Assembly: GCA_949316495.1 (NCBI GenBank)
Contig: OX439002.1
Span: forward strand, 50,126,531-50,190,530
Source of the DNA: Amphiduros pacificus
Taxonomy: Eukaryota; Annelida; Polychaeta; Phyllodocida; Hesionidae
Direction: 5' to 3'
Length of the DNA stretch: 64,000 bases
The translations under genes were made by a program, and so were the position numbers. The notes beneath the pieces were generated by a model. It was given only the letters and a program-made list of their open reading frames with translations, made no database searches and had not been told where the DNA came from. The number at the start of each line of letters is the position of its first letter. The first letter of the stretch is position 1. Positions 61,001 through 64,000 of this stretch are shown piece after piece.

Positions 61001-62605
61001 TTTTGTTATACATAAACCAAGGTTATTGTTATAACTGCACAAACAAGCCGATATGAATACAAAAAGTTGATCATTTATTTCAGCTCACTTCTGTTTATAA
61101 CTTGTGTAGAGGTGACTTTGATCCACTTTGCTGACACCTTAAAAATTAAAATCTTATCTTATCGAGCATGCATACTGTTTTTCTTTCTCTTTGCATAAAC
61201 ATAAAATATAGATATTGATAAGAGTGTAATTACATTTGTATTTATCATATTCAATAGAACATTTCTGAGCAACAGGCTTTGGGTAGGATATTATACATCT
61301 GGTTTACTTAGTATATGGGATAGATAACTATGTCAGTGAAGCCTTTGCAGTGAGAACAGAAATTTTCTGTCATTCTGTCTGGCATCTTCCATACTCTCTT
61401 AAATCACTGGGTAGAGAGCTCTTAGCTATTCTTAGGTAAGATGTATTATCAAGGGACTAATTCTATCTCTACAATGAGGCTCAGATTTCCCCGCCATTTT
61501 ATCATTAAAATAAGTCTAATAGCTACAGCTTATCCATCTTTGCTATAGGTGATTTATCAATGAGGCTGCCATATTAAAGCAATCCATTGTCTGGAACTAA
61601 GCGACTCATGTATCCTACAGACATATCACACTGGAGAAGCAGCATCTTATGCTCAGATATTGCCAAAGTATACACTGTCAGAGGCCAGCAAAACTGTTAA
61701 ATCTCTCACGATTAATTATTCGATATGTCAAAGAATGTAACAAGTTGGTTTTATTTTTCAGGACCGTGATACAGGAGCGTCAGTTTGAGACTATCTGCAT
61801 CCGTCTGCTCAATGCCAAAACACACATTTCTAATGGGAGAAATTCACTCATTGAACTCAAGAATGACAAACCTAAGGCTGTGAGTATCAGTGGCAGTTTT
61901 TTTTCTTCCTATTATTGACCACAAATATCCTGTTAATTTATAGTTGTGCAAACTTAGTATAAATTTGCAGTTAGAGAACAAATTATTATTTATTAAGCAG
62001 TTTACAGGTATTTCCAGGAAATGTTCACAAAGATTATATAAAACAATGGTTGACACAGCTCTAAGGCCTATATTTAATGATTATTTTCAGTTTTTTTAAG
62101 CAAGCTGATCTTTATATTTATTCAAAGTAGGATGCCATAATGTTATTTATCTGAAATAGACCTTTACAACTTTAAGCAATTTCTTAAAGAAGCTAGGGAA
62201 GCTATGGGTGTCCAAAAATTGTTTCCACATGCAGTCCACAAATCAGTCTTCATGTACATTAATATGAAATATTATTTAAATGTGATTCCCAAGGTTATGA
62301 CAAGCCTGGGGTTCTGGAATAATGACAATATTACAATATTACATAATACCAACTTTATGCGCCGAGATGCCACATAAGAACTTCTTTCAGGAGGCAAAAT
62401 CCACACAAAATCATGACACAAAATTCACATAAAATCACAAGTATAAGATGATTATGAATGTGTATAATAAGAGAGTGGTAGTGTGTGGACTGAGCGCTGT
62501 GGTGTTGTGGTGTTTTGCAGTACCTGCTGGTGATGATGGGCCTGTTTGCAGTGATGGCCTGGATCGGAAGTCTCATTGATAATCTGCTCCTTACCTACCT
62601 GCTGG
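49019..62605 (+). CDS. ARL6IP1: ADP-ribosylation factor-like 6 interacting protein 1 (3' end outside window)
   Basis: Six exons are visible: 49019-49057 (ATG GCG GAA), 50287-50367, 56502-56635, 57632-57751, 61762-61879 and 62521-62605; the last coding part lies beyond the window. ARL6IP1 is an ER membrane protein with reticulon-like hairpins that shapes tubules and binds ARL6. Matches are LVGGITFLFAIIWYLEPSVL and VICLIDFIVPTI (first hairpin), WTVIQERQFETICIRLLNAK, and a second hairpin YLLVMMGLFAVMAWIGSLID with NNLLLTYLL-like human sequence (here DNLLLTYLLG). The first three residues MAE equal those of human. Exon 2 (27 codons, both ends phase 0) has no clear human counterpart and may be a cassette. 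The gene spans more than 13 kb because of long introns, one of which holds a 2.77-kb fold-back element. The ATG sits in AAAATGGCGGAAGTG, overlapping YY1-like and ETS-like core promoter sequence. Confidence 0.9.
49058..50286 (+). other. ARL6IP1 intron 1
   Basis: No gene recognised; a (TTA/ATT)n-rich patch lies at about 50150-50176. Confidence 0.6.
50287..50367 (+). other. possible ARL6IP1 cassette exon
   Basis: TTGCAG precedes and GTATAG follows an 81-base open block coding VTSTFTSQISFEKRKVSTLN plus NEQVQNE. Both ends are phase 0, so including or skipping it keeps the frame. It has no clear match in human ARL6IP1. Listed within the gene model as exon 2. Confidence 0.5.
50910..51140 (+). mobile_element. 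MITE copy, left end of the composite
   Basis: 231 bp, flanked by TA on each side, with inverted ends of 21 bases that match without a difference. It includes GTGTATAAGACGACCCCCC near the left end. Confidence 0.85.
53573..53678. mobile_element. MITE copy, right end of the composite
   Basis: 106 bp from CCGTAAATAATCGAGTATAA to CAAGTAAATACGG, with CTCGTGTATAAGACGACCCC inside. More diverged and shorter than the left copy; flanked by TA. Confidence 0.8.
53679..56501 (+). other. ARL6IP1 intron 2, right part
   Basis: Apart from the degenerate repeat at 54090-54620 no feature is recognised. A block with TGACGTCAC (about 54819) and TGACGTCA (about 54890) resembles CRE words but is isolated. Confidence 0.55.
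54090..54620. repeat. degenerate minisatellite, unit about 25-30 bp
   Basis: The phrase TGTGCAGCTGTCTC(A/T)C and diverged forms (TTTGTGTAGCTGTCTCTC, CACCTGTGCAGTTGTG, CATTTGTGCAGTTGCCTC) recur with spacing of roughly 25-30 bases over 500 bases. High divergence suggests an old array. Confidence 0.6.
56636..57631 (+). other. ARL6IP1 intron 3
   Basis: Ordinary AT-rich intron, nothing recognised. Confidence 0.6.
57752..61761 (+). other. ARL6IP1 intron 4
   Basis: Four kilobases without a recognised gene. The 147-codon minus-strand open frame at 58737-59180 overlaps open plus-strand frames in a less AT-rich patch and resembles no family known to me. Confidence 0.55.
61880..62520 (+). other. ARL6IP1 intron 5
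   Basis: Ordinary intron, nothing recognised. Confidence 0.6.
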
Positions 62606-64000
62606 GTGAGTTATCTCTATCTTAATCCTTGTAATCCTACTTAATCTTACTCTCAGCAGACCAAATTTAAATGGAGTTCACATTTACTGGGATATTATCA
62701 GCATTTTGACACATTTGGCCTGGAGAGTATTGGCAGAGGGAACATATTGTGATACCCAAGTGACAGGGAGAGCCCTGAGCTGTTATATATTATTTCTATT
62801 GTCTGGTATATGGACAGTTCCATGCTAGTCAGTGCTGTCTTTTGTATGTATACCTCCTTGAGGAGCATTTTTAAATGTGCAATATGCATGTGGAATTTCT
62901 CAATCTTAAATGTGGAGAGAATTATTGATTTATACCACTCATTGGGGTAACAGTATATTGTTATGTAATTTTATGGCCATTCATGGTACTGGATTTTCTG
63001 TATTTGAGTCAAAAGATTTGTGCATGAAAATGTTGTTTTATTTAGAGTTCAAATCAATGGCTGCAAGATTATAACTGCCAATGTCCAAATATTTTTTCTT
63101 GCACTTTATCGATAATGCCACTTTGTCATGTAAAACTTATGAATTATAATTCTTAAATCTTTAATATATTGCACATATAGGTAATGATCGGAAGTTCTGT
63201 TTCATGATGCCTTGATATGATTCCATCACCAGCACCTTGTATATTTCCCTTATGTCTTCCACTTTTCATCATAATGTCATCACCAACACTCTCACCATGT
63301 CACACTGATCATCTGTGCATTCATGGGCTACTGCAGAGAAACTAAATATGATTGAAGAAGTAAGAGGGGCAGGAATGTAAGAAGTAAGAGGGGCATGAGT
63401 GTGTATTGCAGGATATATGTTAGCCATATCTGCGAGTATCAATTAGGCATGTTTTTAGGCCTTGTCAGGCGGATGAGGAGAAGGTGATATGCCTCTCATC
63501 AGCTGACTGCTATATTGGCTGCCATCCAGCTGTGGGGCACAGGTCACTCACATGTGTGTGCAAGGTTTTATTTCCCATTCAGAAAGTCCTTCATCATGTC
63601 CCAGTTTGTTCACTGTAGAAATCCTACCACAGAGAAGATGCATAAGTGACGAAAACGCTGTTGTGAAATCATGTGTGAATTATGGAATTATTATGTTTGG
63701 TTTGCATTGATCGACAAGATTTATTTTGTTTGAAGGAATTTATATTTTTGGAAACCCAGTCAAGTAATAAGCCAGGTTACATTTCCATTCAGACTATTTC
63801 TCAGCCACTGCATGCATTAGGTACCTTATGTTTAGTATAAAGTTTGATCATATTGATCATACCAGATATGCAATATAATATTAATTTTACATTTGACCTT
63901 GCTGCAGTAATCTTGACTCCTAAAATATATACCCAGCAATTTCTCAGCAACTCTAAATAGAAGGCATTTAGTTTTTGAAACATAAAGAGAAAAGGTATTT
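62606..64000 (+). other. ARL6IP1 intron 6 (continues beyond window)
   Basis: No further coding exon of ARL6IP1 was found before the end. A short direct repeat, GAAGTAAGAGGGGCA, occurs twice at about 63357-63395. Confidence 0.55.

Noticed and set aside
1-64000. Retrovirus-like, Polinton-like or other capsid-bearing fossils
   Set aside because: No reverse transcriptase, integrase, capsid or LTR pair could be recognised on either strand.

Overview
The window is AT-rich metazoan DNA with spliced genes, small exons, large introns and a heavy load of repeats. The proteins are clearly bilaterian. The gene set and the repeat style suggest an invertebrate, perhaps a lophotrochozoan such as a mollusc, but this placement is inference.

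Five host genes can be assembled exon by exon with consistent splice phases. From left to right they are: (1) the 3' two thirds of an R7-family regulator of G-protein signalling, RGS9/RGS11 type (+, first visible exon 5426, stop 22863; the DEP-domain exons are not in the window); (2) an eEF2 lysine methyltransferase of the FAM86 family (-, 35788 to 30855); (3) RNPS1, the SR-related exon junction complex/ASAP protein (+, 37885-40712); (4) the ubiquitin-conjugating enzyme UBE2S (-, 48681 to 45683); (5) ARL6IP1, an ER membrane-shaping protein (+, from 49019, running off the right end after 62605). eEF2KMT/RNPS1 and UBE2S/ARL6IP1 are head-to-head pairs. RGS/eEF2KMT and RNPS1/UBE2S are tail-to-tail. 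They have no shared pathway, but human relatives of four of the five lie on 16p, so this looks like a piece of an old linkage group.

Repeats fill much of the rest. The left end holds a decayed Helitron of the Helentron type (PIF1-like helicase plus an APE-like endonuclease). RGS introns hold a 43-bp minisatellite, a 2.2-kb terminal-inverted-repeat element built from about seven 290-bp dimers, and a 23-bp minisatellite of about 95 copies. An ARL6IP1 intron holds the most unusual object: a 2.77-kb fold-back structure whose ends are two copies of a small TA-flanked MITE and whose core is a shuffled set of inverted modules rich in CACGTG. Two further dispersed repeat families each have one copy in or next to RNPS1. 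I saw no retroviral or other capsid-bearing element, no tRNA or rRNA gene and no CRISPR array.
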